A stretch of DNA of 64,000 nucleotides from Puffinus mauretanicus (lineage: Eukaryota; Chordata; Aves; Procellariiformes; Procellariidae), in the NCBI GenBank assembly GCA_023333565.1, contig JAJKFH010002906.1, positions 2,248,501 to 2,312,500 on the forward strand, written 5' to 3'. Position 1 is the first letter of the stretch. Every line of letters starts with the position of its first letter. Shown in pieces: positions 35,131-49,841 of the stretch. A program made the position numbers and the translations under genes. The notes under the pieces are model-generated. The model did not search any database. It was not told the origin of the DNA and saw only the letters and a program-made list of their open reading frames with translations.

Positions 35131-38100
35131 AATAGATAATAATAAGAAATACTGTATCACTTATCTTTGAAGATTTTAGAACTGCAGAAAGAGTTCTTTA
35201 AAAAAATTTGCTTAACCTCTCCAGCTGTAGTTCCCTATTTTAACTACCTATAGATTTTTGAAGTTGCAGTCAATGAAGCATTTGTTTAGTTCAGAGAACA
35301 AATAAAAAGAATGATTATTAACAGGGGAAGTGTTATCTTGGTCTACACAGCTCCCTTTTCATAGCTCTTGAAAATGTAGAAGCAAGCACTAAAAAGGTCA
35401 GTCTTGTTTGTGTTTCTTAACTTCTGTACAAGAAAGAGCATTGCAGCCTCAGGCTGGTCTCAGTATTTTCTACTTAAGCTGCCGGAACAAGCGAAAACAT
35501 TAAAACTGTAACAGTAAGAAACTCACAAGGTGGAGAGAACAAAGAAAAGAGAGTAGGAAGAAGAGGAAGAGACCTCATGGAAAGAGAAGGAAAAGAAGAA
35601 AAAAGTCCTCAAAACGCTAATTCTAGAGGTAGCACATTGGGTGTTTGACCTGCCCTGTTGCAAAAGCATCGATTGAGGCAATAAAGATCACTATTGCTAG
35701 GGATTTTAGACAATTGTCTCTGAATATTATATGTGGACTCTCAAGTCCTCTTACAGTTGTTGGCAACTTTCTCTTTATTTTTCAGCCAAACTAGTCTTAA
35801 CATAGTGGCATGAAAGTAAAGCAGTTTGACAGGTGAAAGGAGAGAGAAAAAGAGTAGAAACAGTACTGCCACTAACACATCAGGTATTTTGTTGAAGTAT
35901 TTGGAAATAATGGGATGCAGAGAATTAACGCACAATGAAACTGGAAAGGTTTCATAATAAACCTTTAAAGGTATAGGATCACATAACAGTAAGTGTTTTT
36001 CCAGAGCAACCACTAATTTACCCAATTGTTACAATGCATTCTGTCTTAAAGCATTTATGGCTGGCAAGACTGATCTTGCCTGAAAATATTGCATTAGAGT
36101 GCTCACCACAAGTTCTCAAGTATAGTCAGGAAAAATTCTTAGACAGATGTAGAGCTTCACAGCCCTTCTATGCTATAATTTCAGAAACATAAGTAAATAA
36201 GCAAGCTGACTCAGAAATTATACACCACTTCATGGCACGTTCTGAAAGCACTTACGCAAATCCTAAATAATTAATATTTCCAAGATACCTCTAAGCTGTG
36301 ATTACCATTTTTCTGGTGACTAATATAATGCAAATAAGACAAAGGAACAGTAAGACAGTGTCATAATCAAGATTAAGATATCGATGTTCCTTCTAGCTCA
36401 TTACACAATGTTGACAGTGTGATCTTTTTCTCTAATTCTTTGCCTCGATTAGCAAAGGTTGCAGTGTCTCAGAATGTCTTTCAGGGTAAAGCAGGTGTTT
36501 TTATAAATGCCATTTTCACTTAATGGCAAAAGGGAGAATATATCACCTGTGCAGTACATGCACTGCAAGGAAGCTTTGGCATTTCGCACATGAACTGTGC
36601 ACACATGGCTCAAATATGCACAGTAAGTCCACCATAACAAGACACACTATTTATCTTCTGGACAAGCATTGCTCATGCAGTGCACAGCACAAATATACTT
36701 CTTTTTTCTTCTTCCCCCAGAAAATCCTGGATAGAAATAAGAGACCCCTATGAAAATTAAAACCCCCGCAAGCCAGCTACATCTACTGAGAAATAAGGAA
36801 TTTTCCATCACTTTCGAAGTACTGCCTTTGGTAAGGAATGAGCTCACTGAGAGTAGCTATCCTGGCAACAAAATCTGGGTTAGGGAATGGAGCTAAGTCT
36901 GATAATAAAGTGATTTAAAAGTGTATAATTTATTCATAAAACAAGGTGAAATCAGTTTAGCACTTGTTATGCACATATCACATCAGCCATGTGTCGGTTC
37001 ATCCCTTCTATTCCACAGTTTGAAAATAAATGGTTCGTTAATCATGGTGAAAGCCCAGAATATTTATATTATACTAATCAGTTGCTTTGAGGAAAGCTCT
37101 GTGTTCTGTTTTCAGCTAAGTCTGAATATTAGAGTAAGCTTGTAAGTCTCAGAACTGGTGAAGGTCAATGATCAAATCCATCAACTCCCTCTACTATTGT
37201 GTACTACTCTGATGATGCAAGGACCTAGTAGCCTGCACTGTTAAATAAGATTTAAAGTAGATTTCTGTTTCGATGCTAGTATAAAGAAGCTGATATGTAT
37301 AGTATTGAATCCGATCCACAATGTCACTAATCTATGACTATTCTTATGCATACACTATAAATTTTGTTCTGATAAAACCTGATTCTTTGTGATTATTCTT
37401 TCTGGTTCCCTAGGATACCACTCATAAGAGGTCCTAACTGGAAAAAAAAAAAAATTTACTTCCTGTCTGTTGAGGGTAGAGACTCATGATAATCTCAGTT
37501 GCCCAGCAGAAAACACAGTAATGAAAAAAATAATAGTTATTTTAGATTAAAGATCAGGCCATTTAAAAAAAGAAATAGAGCTAGAATACTGTATTGAGTA
37601 ACGTTATAAATCCTTTGCACAGCTTTAAAGTTATACTCAGTTATAATTACATGCAGTTATACCAATGGACACTAAAGGGCAGGTGTATGTTAACAATTGG
37701 CACTCAACAGCATCTCAACTGTCTTATATGTTTAGGTCTCTTAGCCATGAATCCCCCTTCCACACATTTGGAAAATTATTAAAATAAGCAATCAGCTATC
37801 CAGCAGTCTCATGCTGGGAAAACAGTTTTTCTAAAACTTTGTACTTTGCAGTCCCAATAATTTTTGCCCAGTAATGTTTCTAATGACCTAAGATAATAGC
37901 CTTTGCTACTGTTCCCTATGTAAAGACTAGCTTCATAAGCCTGTAGAATAAACACAGAAATAAAGCAATTCATCAGAAGAAAGAAATTAGCTAACTGTAG
38001 AAGCATTGATATTATTCTAGCAGTTCATCTGCAAAGAACAAGTCCAAGAATGGACTTAAATTCATAGAATAGTATCAGTAGCCAATGCTGGGATTTCAAG

Positions 38101-38734
38101 TCTGACTAAGATTTAAACATTTATGTCTACTTAAACATTGTACTAATGAGTTAATAGGTTAAATGCCTATAGTTTTATTATTAGCTCCTCTGTAATGTTA
38201 ATTCAACAAAATGTGGTACACACTCCCTTACGAAACTGGATGTCAGGGCATCCTCTCTCTCTTCTTTATAATTTCACATAGGTGTAGAGGAACTCACTGA
38301 AATTCTTCATTTTTGGTGTACAGCAAGCTCTGTAAAGGGTAAGAATTGATGCTGTTGTCATTCCAATCAAAGCTAAAAGCTTTTATGAATGACTGCTCAA
38401 ATCAAGCTGATACTAAATGTCACTTCTTTCCTACTTCATGGCTGAAAGTGTCATGAATTCCAAGTACAGTTAAGAAGAAGCAAGGCTGTGTGCAGTTTAG
38501 AAGAATCACCTAAGCTTAGGTACATCAAATTGAAAAAGTGGAAAGCAGAAGCAGAACTATTCAATCAGTTTAATTTCATTATGGAAAATAAAATGGTTAG
38601 AGTCTAAAACGCAGGAGTTACAATACCCAGAGATTAGGAATTACCTAATCACAGAAAATATAATTTGCATTAACTTGTTCCAGCGAATAACATCATTCTG
38701 CAACAAAATTCTCATTTCATCTAAGGGTGTCTCC

Positions 38735-38757
38735 AAAATAAATAAATAAATAAATAA
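38735..38757. repeat. (AAAT)n microsatellite
   Basis: About five AAAT units. Confidence 0.85.
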
Positions 38758-40150
38758 CCAGTTAAAGAAATAGATCAAAATAGCTTCCTGTATCTGACAG
38801 GTGTGTCTATAGCAGTTACAGTTCTGGCTCTAAACATGTAAATTATTTCTGTGGGTGAAATGGAATGAAAGTAAACTGTTATGTCCTAGTGATTAACTTT
38901 ATTCACCAATACTGTAAAAGCATATTATGTAGAGTAAAAATGTATTTAAAGATGCAGTTAAGATAATTACTAGCAGTAAAAGATCTGTGACCAGAACCTG
39001 AGTTCAATAGCTCTGCTTTTGAACTTTCCATTTTTGTTGCAGAAATGGTCCTTCTACAGATATCTTAATGTTCTGAATAAAAATTTGAGCTAGGAATAGA
39101 GCCATACACATTTTGGATAAACAGGTTTAGAAAAAGAAAGTAGGGAGGTGTTGGGTCAATTCATCTTTCAATCAATCTTGTCTTGTAAACCTGCCTGCAA
39201 AGATTATCACATCTGAGGCAGAAGGCAGAATTAGCTTGGAAGAGACAGAAACTGAATTCTACAGGGTAAAAAGCACCCTGAGAATTAGTTCTATGACCAA
39301 GTTACATGAGATGCAATTCATTTAATCACACCAGAATCTTTTAAACTTAATAAAAATATGCACATCCACAAGCCAGTTAATTTAATCTATTTCCTCTCCA
39401 TTGGCTATAAAGAGGGTAGATGGTGATTTGCTCATAGACTTCTAACATTTAAAAATCTAACTTAAGCAAATGGATCTCATCAAGCATTTTTTAAACACAG
39501 TCATAGGAAACTCAGAAAGTTACTTTAAACTTAACCAGGTAAAGAGGTGCATGGTGTTCACCAAGCTAGGATTCACCTGGATTTGATTTAAGGAGCAACT
39601 AACTGTCACACATATTTATATATATCATAAATAGTTCATACGTAGTATAAGAAAGAATTTGTATAGCATATAATGCATATATTAAACAAATATACATACA
39701 CATATATGCACAATATGGGTGTGTATACAAAAACAAAGCAACTTTCTGGGAAGGTAGAGCAAAAAGGGAAGATTTTCTTCTTGTTAAATATTTGCCATCT
39801 AAACCTTCTGTGAACATTTACAACTGTTAGACAAGAAACAACAGAGAGAGAAAATACAGAAATCCAAAATCCCCTCTGATTTATGTGTCATGCTAGTAAA
39901 GTATTCATCCAGTACACTGTTATACAGACATTTAGAAATAAAGTAGAGTTACTTGTGCCAATAGAAAGATGTTGAAACCCCAGAACATAAAGTTGAATTT
40001 TACATAGATAGTCAAGTTAAAGCTATTAAGTCAACATTGGACTAAGAAGGAGATGAACTCATTTTCCAAAGAAACTTTGCAGATCTAAACACAAGAAAAC
40101 AAATTTAAATTAGCATAGAAAATTTCTTTGTTCTTATGCCTAACTTCTCT

Positions 40151-40200
40151 TTACTATTACTGTTACTGTTACTGTTACCGTTACTGTTACTATTATTATT
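40151..40200. repeat. (TTACTG)n hexamer repeat
   Basis: About six TTACTG units with one TTACCG variant, ending in an ATT run. Confidence 0.9.
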
Positions 40201-43200
40201 ACCTAATCTAAATTTTGTGTAATACATGACACTTACATAATAACGCAAGGGATTTGTATTTAAAGTTTCATTGCTTTGAACTCCTTTTAGTAATAAAGGA
40301 TTTTAGCATGGTTTTTAAAGCACACAGATAATGAAATTCTGAATACCTCTACTAAGGTAGAGATGCAAATTCAAGCAATGAACCCAGTCTTGCAAATAAA
40401 CCATGATGAAGGTGTAAGGGACTCTGCCATGCAAATTAAGTTAATCACTGCTCCTAGCTCCAAGTAGAAACTTGGAATAAATCAGTACGTCTTATTTTTA
40501 ATATGCCCATGTTATCAAATAAACCAGAGATACCTGAGCCATTAAAGTAAAGTGGATATGACCTGGAAGGCAGTTTCTCACATGCATATTCCCCCAAAAA
40601 ATTGTTTCAGCTTTATTTCATATGTGACATTATAGCAAAGCATATTGTATGAGACTAGTTTAGGAAAGATGAACATAAAAGAAGCAAGAAAGGCAAAAAT
40701 TGCGTATGAAAACTAAGACTATCTATTCAAAATGTGACTGCAATAACAATGTAAAGGTAAGTCATTCTTTCTAATTCAACTGGTCTTAACTAGTCTATGA
40801 GATTTCCAGGACTCTCTGTCAGAAGAATGGGAATAAGAAGATGGATCTATGTATTCTCATAGATTAGGTATGGGTCCTCAAGTGGTTCTGAGAAGCGTTG
40901 AAAATATTCCCTTGGTCTTGGTGCTCTGGTAGCTTGTCTTAATGACCTCTGCTTCTAAACTGCTTTTTATTTGGCTAAGCTGAGCACACTGGCAAAGTGA
41001 ATTCATGTCACAATGGACTGTATTCTTTTGTACAACACTCTCTAATACCTTATGATGGACTTCATCTCACCTAACTGTAACTGCTTGAAAAATCAGTGTC
41101 TAGGGTAAACTAGATATCAAGGTCTCTTTGGAGACAATGGAGAGCAAGAAGACTTCTGAAGAAGCTGACAGAGCCCAAATTAAGATACATATAAGAGATT
41201 CTTCTCTCTCCTCATTGTTTATAAATAGAACATAAACAACAAACTTAGACACCTACCTTACACATGGCAAATGTTGGATGAGATTAATCACCCTCTTAAG
41301 GAGGAGTACTTTTTAGAGAACATCTGGTGGGACAGCTTCCTTCTGGGTTTCAATTATGTGGATGATTTCTCCTGTTAACAGTGAGATAGCATGCCTGTGG
41401 CCAAGTAAGTAAGCTAATATTATGAAAGTACTGAATGCATTTAGCCATCTTTGAGTGCAGTTTAGTAGGATTTTAAAATAAGGACAGACAGCATAAGATG
41501 AGAATCAATGGATATGAAAAGCAAATGTCCTTAAGACCAACAGTGATTCAAGGACAACAGTATGAGAACATCTGTTCTGGGCAGTTTCAGAGAAACACTT
41601 AGTTTTCCCATTGCTAAAAGCAACACCTCCCCTTTGCCAGTTATACCAGTTTATTCCATCACTTCAATTCTTAAACCCTGTTGCAAAGACCCCCATTTTG
41701 CCAATTTACATTTATACAATGCAAACTGCAAAAAATATGTGTTCTAAAAATTTATAGGGTACACTAACACTAGTCCTCAGAATAATCAGAAGAGCACTGA
41801 TGCAGAAGAAAGGCATGCTGCATTAGCAATTATTCATGCCTGCGTAATGTATATAAAATGCTACATTGGAGATGATTGCACTCTGCTGGACTGTATAATA
41901 TTTATGCAACAACCAAGCCAAAAGGGAGTATAAGGACTTCTGATGCAGCGACTGTCATGTCAGACTTGTCTTACTGGGGTTCATGTTTTGGCTACAGGTA
42001 AATCTTCATTATGAAGATACAAATGCTGTTCCACAGCATTATTAATTCTTACTCTTTTACTGTGAGTCTGATGACTTTAGAGCTGAAAAGTTGGATCAAA
42101 TATTAATAAAACATATTTTAAAAGAAGACAAATAAAAAAAGAATGTTTTTGGTTGGCTGCATTTGCAGTCTCTTTACATTTCAGCCATCTTCATGACCTT
42201 GAAAGCCCTTACTATTTTTTTTCTGAATATTTTAGGTTTATAGTTTTGGTATCAGGGCACGTTTTGGTTTTGTTTGTTTGTTTGTTTGTTTGTTTGTTTT
42301 ATAGGATCCTGACCTATACTGGACTGGTAAATCCTAGACTTCATGCTACATGACCATACTGCAAATATTAGTGAGACATTATTGCCCACTCAAATAAATG
42401 AGCTGGCCACCAAAGAGCAGCTTTCTTCATGTATTTAAAAAAACCCAATCTAATAGGCAAAAAACTGATACCAACAAGGTAAGACAAAACATGTGTTCAC
42501 ACTGGTTATTACCTGTTTGAGACCAACAGCATACTGTGCGTAGACCAAAATAAAAGACAGAGTCATTTGTAGCTTAGCTCAAGTGTTTCCCAAAGGGAAA
42601 CCGCAGCTTCTCTAAACAGTGGGAAATGTCATCTGAGGAGAGCACACTATTCAAATGGTTAAGAAAGGTACTGGATTTATGTATCCATATCTCTACATGC
42701 CCAAACAGAAAGACCACTGCTGTAAGCCCTATGTGTGCAACTGTAGAACTAGCTCCCCTCCTTAAACTATGATGAGTTAATTTCCAGGTAACCAGAAAAG
42801 GCAAAGTGAGTGCCTCATGTCTCTAAATAATTGTATGAGTAAAATGAACAGTCAGATGCAAAAACAGGCATGTATTTTTTCTTCTACTGTTTCGAGCTCA
42901 GACTAATTATCTGGGCAAAGAGATAATTTTTTTGAAAGGAAGCCCGTTCTCTGTTTTACAAGTATATGGCTCACAGAAATATCATCTTAGTGCTCTCCAT
43001 GCCTCCCCCCTGTTTCAGGCATCTGAGAATGCTGCAGGGAGTTCTGCTGACGACTTGGGGACACACAAACAAGGAGTTAGTGTAGCTCAAATTTTTTTAG
43101 CTCATGACCTGCAAGACATACAAGGAACCAGAACCCCAGCTTTCTAAGATGAATAGAAGAAAAAAAGAACGCTTAAAAACATACTTTTGCCTGTTAAAAA

Positions 43201-45450
43201 TGTTATTATTAGAGTAACATTACTCTCTCAAATCTACTTTTTAAAATATGTATAATAGTAAGTATGAAAAAATTTTGCAGCTCTCACTGAATGCACAACA
43301 TGATGCCTCACGTAAACATGGCAATACCCATATCCTGGTTAAAATCATCATTGACATTTATCTCTCTTTTTTTCCCTTAATCAGCACTCACACCTTGGAA
43401 ACAGCATTAATCAATTGAGATTGCAACATACTTTTAAGGCTGCATTAAGTGTCCCTCTGAATTATGTTCGTGTGGTTCTTTAGAGATAAATGCCACCCTA
43501 AAGTACTATAAAAAAAGGGTGAGTAAAGTCTGAAAGCATGTTTTCTGGCTTGAGATAACAGAGTTTCCTTTTTAGTTCAAGCAGTAATCATGAACTCAGG
43601 GGGCACAGAGATCTGAATCCTTGTTTTGCCACCTACCTCTCTGCAAATGAATTTTTTAAGTAGAATGGATGTCTGCTTTCTTTGGAGATATTAGCTGAGC
43701 ATATTTCTATTAAAAATATTGCAATCAGGGAAGGTATTATTAGAACAGACACTAGAGAAGAGCCAGCTGAATACTGAATGGTACTTAAGATAGGCTAGTG
43801 CTAAGAACGTCCTCTTTATCCCCACTTTCACAACATTTGCTTTCTACTATTATTTCTGAAAACTGTTATGCAAATATCCTATTACTGATGCCTGTCCTCG
43901 GTGATCATTGCATGAATTCAAAAAAGCCCTTAAAATTCAACAGCACCCCTTCCAAGCTACAGCAGCAGGGTATCTTTCAAATTAATCCAGCAGTGTAGCA
44001 AAGATGTAGTGCTCATGTTCAAGGCAGGTACCAAGTCTAAAAGCGATTTCACAGATGAAAGACGAGTTATCAACAGCATAACAGCTGTACTGGTTTATTT
44101 TCTTTGGAAATTGTCTACCTTATTCTACAGAGTAACTTTAAAAGGGAAATCTATGAGGCCCTCTGCCTCTGCAGCTAACTTCACATTTGGCTACCACAAG
44201 CCATTAAATTATGCCCTGTACCTGTGCAAAGAAATTGAATGACAATGACCCTTCACTTTGTTTTGTTGTGCTGAACTGAACGACAAAGTGACTAATTCAT
44301 GCTTCAAATGATATGGGAGATAAGTGTTACTCTCCAGAACGTCTATGAGAGTGTTACTGTTGTTAAGTATATCTTCAAAATACATGACCTGCGTGCTGAG
44401 TTTGTGTGCATCCCAAGAAAACATTTTCATTATCTTTTCAGTTCTTCTTCCAAGCCCTAGAGGAAACATGCAATTCAGCTTTCATGTTTCAAGACGTAAA
44501 TTTCTAGTAGCAATGAGAGACAAGCAATACAATACCTGACTTCAGCAGTCAGGGCCATAAGCCTGATCTCACTTGACTGGATTTCTCTTCCTTCCTTCTA
44601 CTCATGCTAAAATGCAGATAAAGAGTGACATGAAGAAATGGCATTTTCTGTGTTGACTTCACTTTATCTCAGGCAAAGCTGTGTGCAAAGTCTCTGGAAG
44701 ATGCTGGTCTTTGTTTACATAAAGCAGCAGTTATACCCTTAAAGCATGTTTAGAGCAGTGTTATGCAGAGTGCCTTGTACAAAGATGAGTTTTATATAGA
44801 AGAAATAGTTTTAAACTGAAGAACTGCTCTTTGATGTTTATTCATCAATGCTACTTTTGCCATGGTAGGAAAAAATTAAATATTATGTCGTTATTCGTAA
44901 AAGACCAAACTCTGCTTTGACTTGCAAACACAGTAATGAGGTTTTTGAGGGAACAGTATTGGTATCTATTATTTTGAAGGTGTGAATATGTTTGTAGGGT
45001 AAGAAAAACTGAATAAGCAAGATAAAACAGTAAGCAAATGATTGATACAGAAACCTTCATTGAATTTGGAAAAACAAAAAAACAGTTGCTGAAGAGAACA
45101 GTCTGACTTGTACATGTGACTGAGGACCTCTGAATGAACACTGAGGAATGCATTCTAAATATCTGACATTTCCTATTATAGATTAATAATATTCTCAGAT
45201 TTCTGCTTCAGAGACCAGGAGACAAAACTATTTAGGTGCATTAAAATGTATTTTAAAAATATATTTCTGTGCCATAGAGCCCCTTTTCCAGAGAAAAGCA
45301 AACTCCACATTCTGCCATCATTATAAAATTAAGAAATTTAAAAGTGAAAATAAAATCAGTCTGCTTGCGAAGTGTGGCAACAAGACGATTCAACTCTGCA
45401 TTGCCATTCTTCCAGCTTGTGTTGAGCTACACATTTTTTACCAGAAGGTA
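40201..45450. other. Non-coding, AT-rich unique DNA
   Basis: One (TTTG)n microsatellite; no frame over 90 codons and none recognisable. Confidence 0.7.
42263..42300. repeat. (TTTG)n microsatellite
   Basis: About eight TTTG units. Confidence 0.9.
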
Positions 45451-45476
45451 AAAGGTCAGTAAAGGTCAGTAGGTCA
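45451..45476 (+). promoter_or_regulatory. Triple AGGTCA array (DR4 + DR2), candidate nuclear-receptor site
   Basis: Three perfect AGGTCA half-sites are at 45453-45458, 45463-45468 and 45471-45476, with spacers GTAA (4) and GT (2). The first two are also AAAGGTCA, the monomer site for NR4A-type receptors. DR4 suits TR/RXR or LXR/RXR and DR2 suits RAR/RXR. It could also be a chance 10-bp tandem duplication (AAAGGTCAGT twice). Confidence 0.35.
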
Positions 45477-48400
45477 GCAGACACATATGAAACTGCTCAC
45501 CCTTTCATTTTGCTTTGAAACTCTCCTCCCCACAAAGAAAATGTTACAAAATGCATCACTGGACTTACAAAAATGGACTTCTGCCCCAGAAGAGTAATAT
45601 TCAAAGAAGATACATGCCTAAAGCAAGGCTTATGGATGATAGTCCTGCCATAACAGACAGATGGAAATGCTGCATGTTGTAGGTGACTCAAAGGTGCTCC
45701 ACTTTTTGGGTAGAATTCTTTGGCTTTTGCTTTCTTTGTGATGTCTGCCTGCATTAAATGCATCTCTGGTCTTCTATCATCTCCTTTCCTCTGCTGTTTG
45801 TCATTTATTTTTTCACTGACCTCCTTTTCTTTGTCTTCCTTTTGAATTCCTTGTATGTGTTTACCAACAGATTCCATCAAAGTGATTCAGTCATCTCCCT
45901 TCTAAGGCATTTACTGCACTTGAACTTATTATTGACTGAATATTAACTCATGTCACACAGCATCAACATCAAGCATTAAAATAAAAACACCATGCAGAGA
46001 TTACTAATTTTGTCTTGAGAATTTGTAAAGTTTGTAATGAAAAAAAAAAAAAAAACAAACTAAAAAAAAAAATCTTAAACAGGCTCAAGTAGTCAAGTAG
46101 GGAACAAAATGGAACTAAAAGGTCATGAAAGCCCAGAGCTAATAAGTACCTAGCCTCTAACCTTGGATTGTTTGTATTAAGTGTAGACACTATTCTCTCA
46201 ACTTTTTATGAATTTCACAAACTTCATAAAGCAAGACTGTTTAATTAGTAATAGCTTCATTTTAGTGAAGGCTAGTGTCAAATAATGTATCTAAGAACCA
46301 GCATTTTCAGCTTACACAGCAACATAAAACACACTGTTTTGCCTTTGAAAGGCAAAGATCTAATAGGGATTCAGTGGCACTCTGCCCAGGAGGAACTTTT
46401 ATAGTCAGGCAGCCATAATACAGGAATGCACAGCACTAATTTGAAAGGGTAAACTTGTTTTCCAAACACTGGACTAAATTTTTGTAGTTGCTATGAGAAA
46501 GCCATAACCTGTAAGATGTCTAGTGTTGTTTTTTTGCTTTTTTGAAAATTTTAAAATTAGGAAGATCTTAATCATTAATGCTGGAATAAAAATGTAAAGT
46601 GTTCCTCACAATCTTTCTTTTGTCCAGTAATAAGCACTACTCATTTTATTCTGTTCAAGAATTTTAAATAAATTGTTTAAGTTGCACCCATTAAGTCTGT
46701 TTGAAACCCAGCCAGCTGTCTCTTTAAGCCCCAGAGAATGAAGAAAAATAATTATTCCCTGCCTTTTTCAATGTTCAGAAATTTGCATATGTGGGGTTTA
46801 TATCCAAATCCCATATGATTTTCACTCTAGCCTTCCTTTGCAGATAAAAATACTTCAGACCTCTAATACTTTCTTCTTTAAACACAAAATGTTTTTAAAC
46901 TGATTTTCAGGTTTTGTTTTCATCATTTTTTCCCAAGGGGGAAACATTTCTGAGCAGTGCCACAACACATCTGTAATAAACACCAGAACAAAAAATAGAG
47001 CTTCGTATTTCTTTGACAAAACTCATAATGCTTCCTGAAAGAGGCATGTATTAGTCTCACTCTGCAGATGATGAAACAGGTCTATGAAAACAGAAAACAA
47101 CAATGTGTATAACTGGAAACCCTTATGTGACCTGCAGTAGCTCTACTCATGTCAATAATTAAATCAAATTCTGATTTTGTATCAAGGAAGAGCTTAATAC
47201 GCAGTCTCCTGGCTATCTGCTCCAGATCCTAACTGTGGTTAATTGCCTGCTTGTGGAACTGTTGTTTCTGACGTAATTCTACAGCACTGTTTGATATTTA
47301 AGCTGCCAAATTCAAATTGGGAGCCTCTGTTTCACAATGGGTTATTTTTTGTTCACAATCTAAGGATTTTTTGGTTATTTAGTCTCCTAAAATCATCTCC
47401 TTTATCATTTTTTCTTTATCCTGTGTTCCCTGTTAATTCTGTTCTTATCATTTTAATATGATTTTGTTCTCTATCAAAGAATTGCCACTGCAGTTTACTT
47501 GATGATCAAATGGACTAGATGATCTAATTCATCTTTATCATCTTTCTTTTCACTTGAAGTATAAATCACATCTTCACTCATAAATATATTCAGATCTACA
47601 GCCGAAAGGTTATAGAATTAGTGTAGGAGATACAAACTTCCTTTATACTTTTCTCAGCAAAGATTTTTTTTTTTTTCCCCTGAAAGATTTTTGACTGCTA
47701 TCAGCAATTTAGTCAGAAACCAACACATGAAAATAACCTCCTTTCTTATTTATTCAGGAAAAACACTGAGCAGAAACTCTCTAAGCAGACTGTACAAGGC
47801 AATAAGAGTTTTTAGATGGTTATTTCTGCAAAGAAGAAACTCTTAATGAGACACATCACTACATGCAGTTGCTCACATTGCACGCTGGAGCCTCAAATAT
47901 ATGTTTTTTTCCCTATAAAACCAAAACTAGACAATATAATTTGTCTAAAATAACAAGCTCGTGTCTAGAGATAAGAAAGCTTGGTTCTGTTCTTAGTTCT
48001 GCCTCTGTATCTTGCTTTCTCCATGTATAAAGTGACAATGAGAGTGTTTACACTTCTTTATAGTTCTTTTTGAGGTCTAAAAAAGAAAAGAGGCATGTAA
48101 ATGTCAAGTATTATATTTAACTGCATATATGTCTTCTTGGTAACATAGCTGTGTTGTCAAAATACTTATTCTGGAGGCAGCCACAGACAAAGGAAAAGAG
48201 TACAAGTGAGGAAGGAGATTCACTATTCCACGAGTCTTTGTGATACAGTTAGAGCAGAGGTGGGGACAGAGAACTGAAATAGGACTATTGTTTTTCTGCT
48301 AGTGTGAGGGCTAAAACCATAAATATTTTCCCAGGATATAATATGTTTTCAAAAGGGAAGGCACGTGAAACAGATCTGTGTAAATTGTATTGATAGCTAA

Positions 48401-48831
48401 AACATATCAGCAGGTGTCTCTTAAGATACGGCTTAAAACACATTTCTGATGCCCACAGTTCTCACTGACCTGAAAAATTTCCACTCTTTTGTAAACAGAA
48501 ATAACCTGAAACAGCAAGGAGGAGTTTTTCTTTCAAATGTAACTCCCCAGTGCATACACTTACTTTAGAAGACCTTGTATGTCTGAGAGTTTGATTTTTC
48601 CTTTCCATTTTTGCTAGCTGGTCGAATAAAATCTCCACCTATAAACTTTTTTCTTTTCTCAGAGCTATCACAGCTGTAACAGCCACAACTGTTTCTTTCT
48701 GTGCCATTTCCAAGTGCAAGAAGGCCCTTAAAGGCATTGAACTTTGCCTTTCCTTCTGTGGTGGTGCATCTCCCCTCCTTCCCCTGGGCCACTCTACAAT
48801 CTCAGGAACCCCCCTTAGGCCTCAGCCATTG
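45477..48831. other. Non-coding, AT-rich unique DNA
   Basis: The 127-codon minus-strand frame at 45497-45880 has low-complexity Lys/Glu/Asp-rich sequence and no family likeness. Nothing else is seen. Confidence 0.65.
46039..46072. repeat. A-rich simple repeat
   Basis: Two A-runs (16 and 11) separated by CAAACT. No retrocopy is recognisable upstream. Confidence 0.8.
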
Positions 48832-49399
48832 TGTAACGAGTTGGGTGGTTGAGCGTCCCTTGACTGTACCAGGCACTCTTGCATGGCTAAGGTGGGGAGC
48901 AACACTGATCGTACCAGGAACACTGGTTACCTGATCAAGGTAGGGAACAAGAGCAGAGGATAATTTGTCATTCCTGACAGCCCTGAAGCATTCCCTACCT
49001 GGATTGTAACTCAAGTGGGACAATACCATGGTTACCATATAACAATACCATAATTACTCTCCCGGATCACCCCAGATAGTGGCCAGGATGGAAATTTACG
49101 GATGACTAAAGCCAATCATCTTGCAAACCTATAAACAGTGGTCCCAAGTGAGACCCTATGAGTTCTCCTGGACCGTAGCGGGCTGCACCCAGAATCTTCC
49201 TCTGAGCAGGACGCCTCTCAGAGTTCGCAAACTCTTGAGTTTGTGATATTCAGAGCATGGTTGGGACCTGGGGTGAAACACTCCTCAGCCGAGACACTCC
49301 TCGAGCCTCAACCCTTCGCCCGTTGAGAAATGCCAAGACATTTAACATGAGTATTTCACAAGATGAGAGAGGGATTTTTTTATCTAGCTTTAGGATCCT

Positions 49400-49419
49400 C
49401 TGTGTGTGTGTGTGTGTGT
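49400..49419. repeat. (TG)n microsatellite
   Basis: About ten TG units inside the LTR-like block. Confidence 0.9.
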
Positions 49420-49616
49420 CAATTGATTTAGATAACCAATAGTAAGCATAATCTGTAATTAAGTCACTGTAGTGATTGTAGTAGACTTTATTAACTCACT
49501 TTGAAAATGTTAGTCAATGATTAAGTGCTGCTAAAATCTTATGATCCACCTTAAAACTGTGAATGAACTTTAGATTGCTGCTAAACACATATAACTCCTT
49601 AGACATAAATCATTGA

Positions 49617-49841
49617 CCAAGTCTGAGACCAGGAGTAGATCCAGCCGCACCTAGCCTCTTCTCTGAGAAGGAGTTTAGAAAGCGAGGGGGTCTACTCTGA
49701 ACCTCGTGACTCAATGGGAGGGTGTCCTTACCCTTTTGGTATCACACATAAACCCTTGTCCAGGTCTGAGACTAAGACTGGATCCAGCTGGGTCTTCTCC
49801 GAACTTCGTGACTCAATAGGAGGGTCTCCCTTACCCTTTTT
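49617..49841 (+). repeat. Imperfect tandem duplication inside the LTR-like block
   Basis: Two related modules lie at 49617-49737 and 49760-49841. Each starts CCA(A/G)GTCTGAGAC and ends with (C/T)TCGTGACTCAAT(G/A)GGAGGGT followed by a TTACCCTTTT stretch. The first has about 35 extra bases in the middle. Confidence 0.75.

Larger units (their letters stand above)
33886..40150. other. Non-coding, AT-rich unique DNA
   Basis: Holds two of the listed microsatellites and short chance frames only. A purine-rich stretch lies at 35530-35610. Confidence 0.7.

Noticed and set aside
40151..40200. Telomere-like hexamer array
   Set aside because: The unit is TTACTG, not TTAGGG; it is an ordinary short tandem repeat.
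45497..45880. 127-codon minus-strand open frame
   Set aside because: Low-complexity charged start, no known motif and no splice or promoter context.
47505..47545. CR1-like GGACTAGATGATCT stretch
   Set aside because: Only about 14 bp agree, without flanking CR1 sequence or tail.
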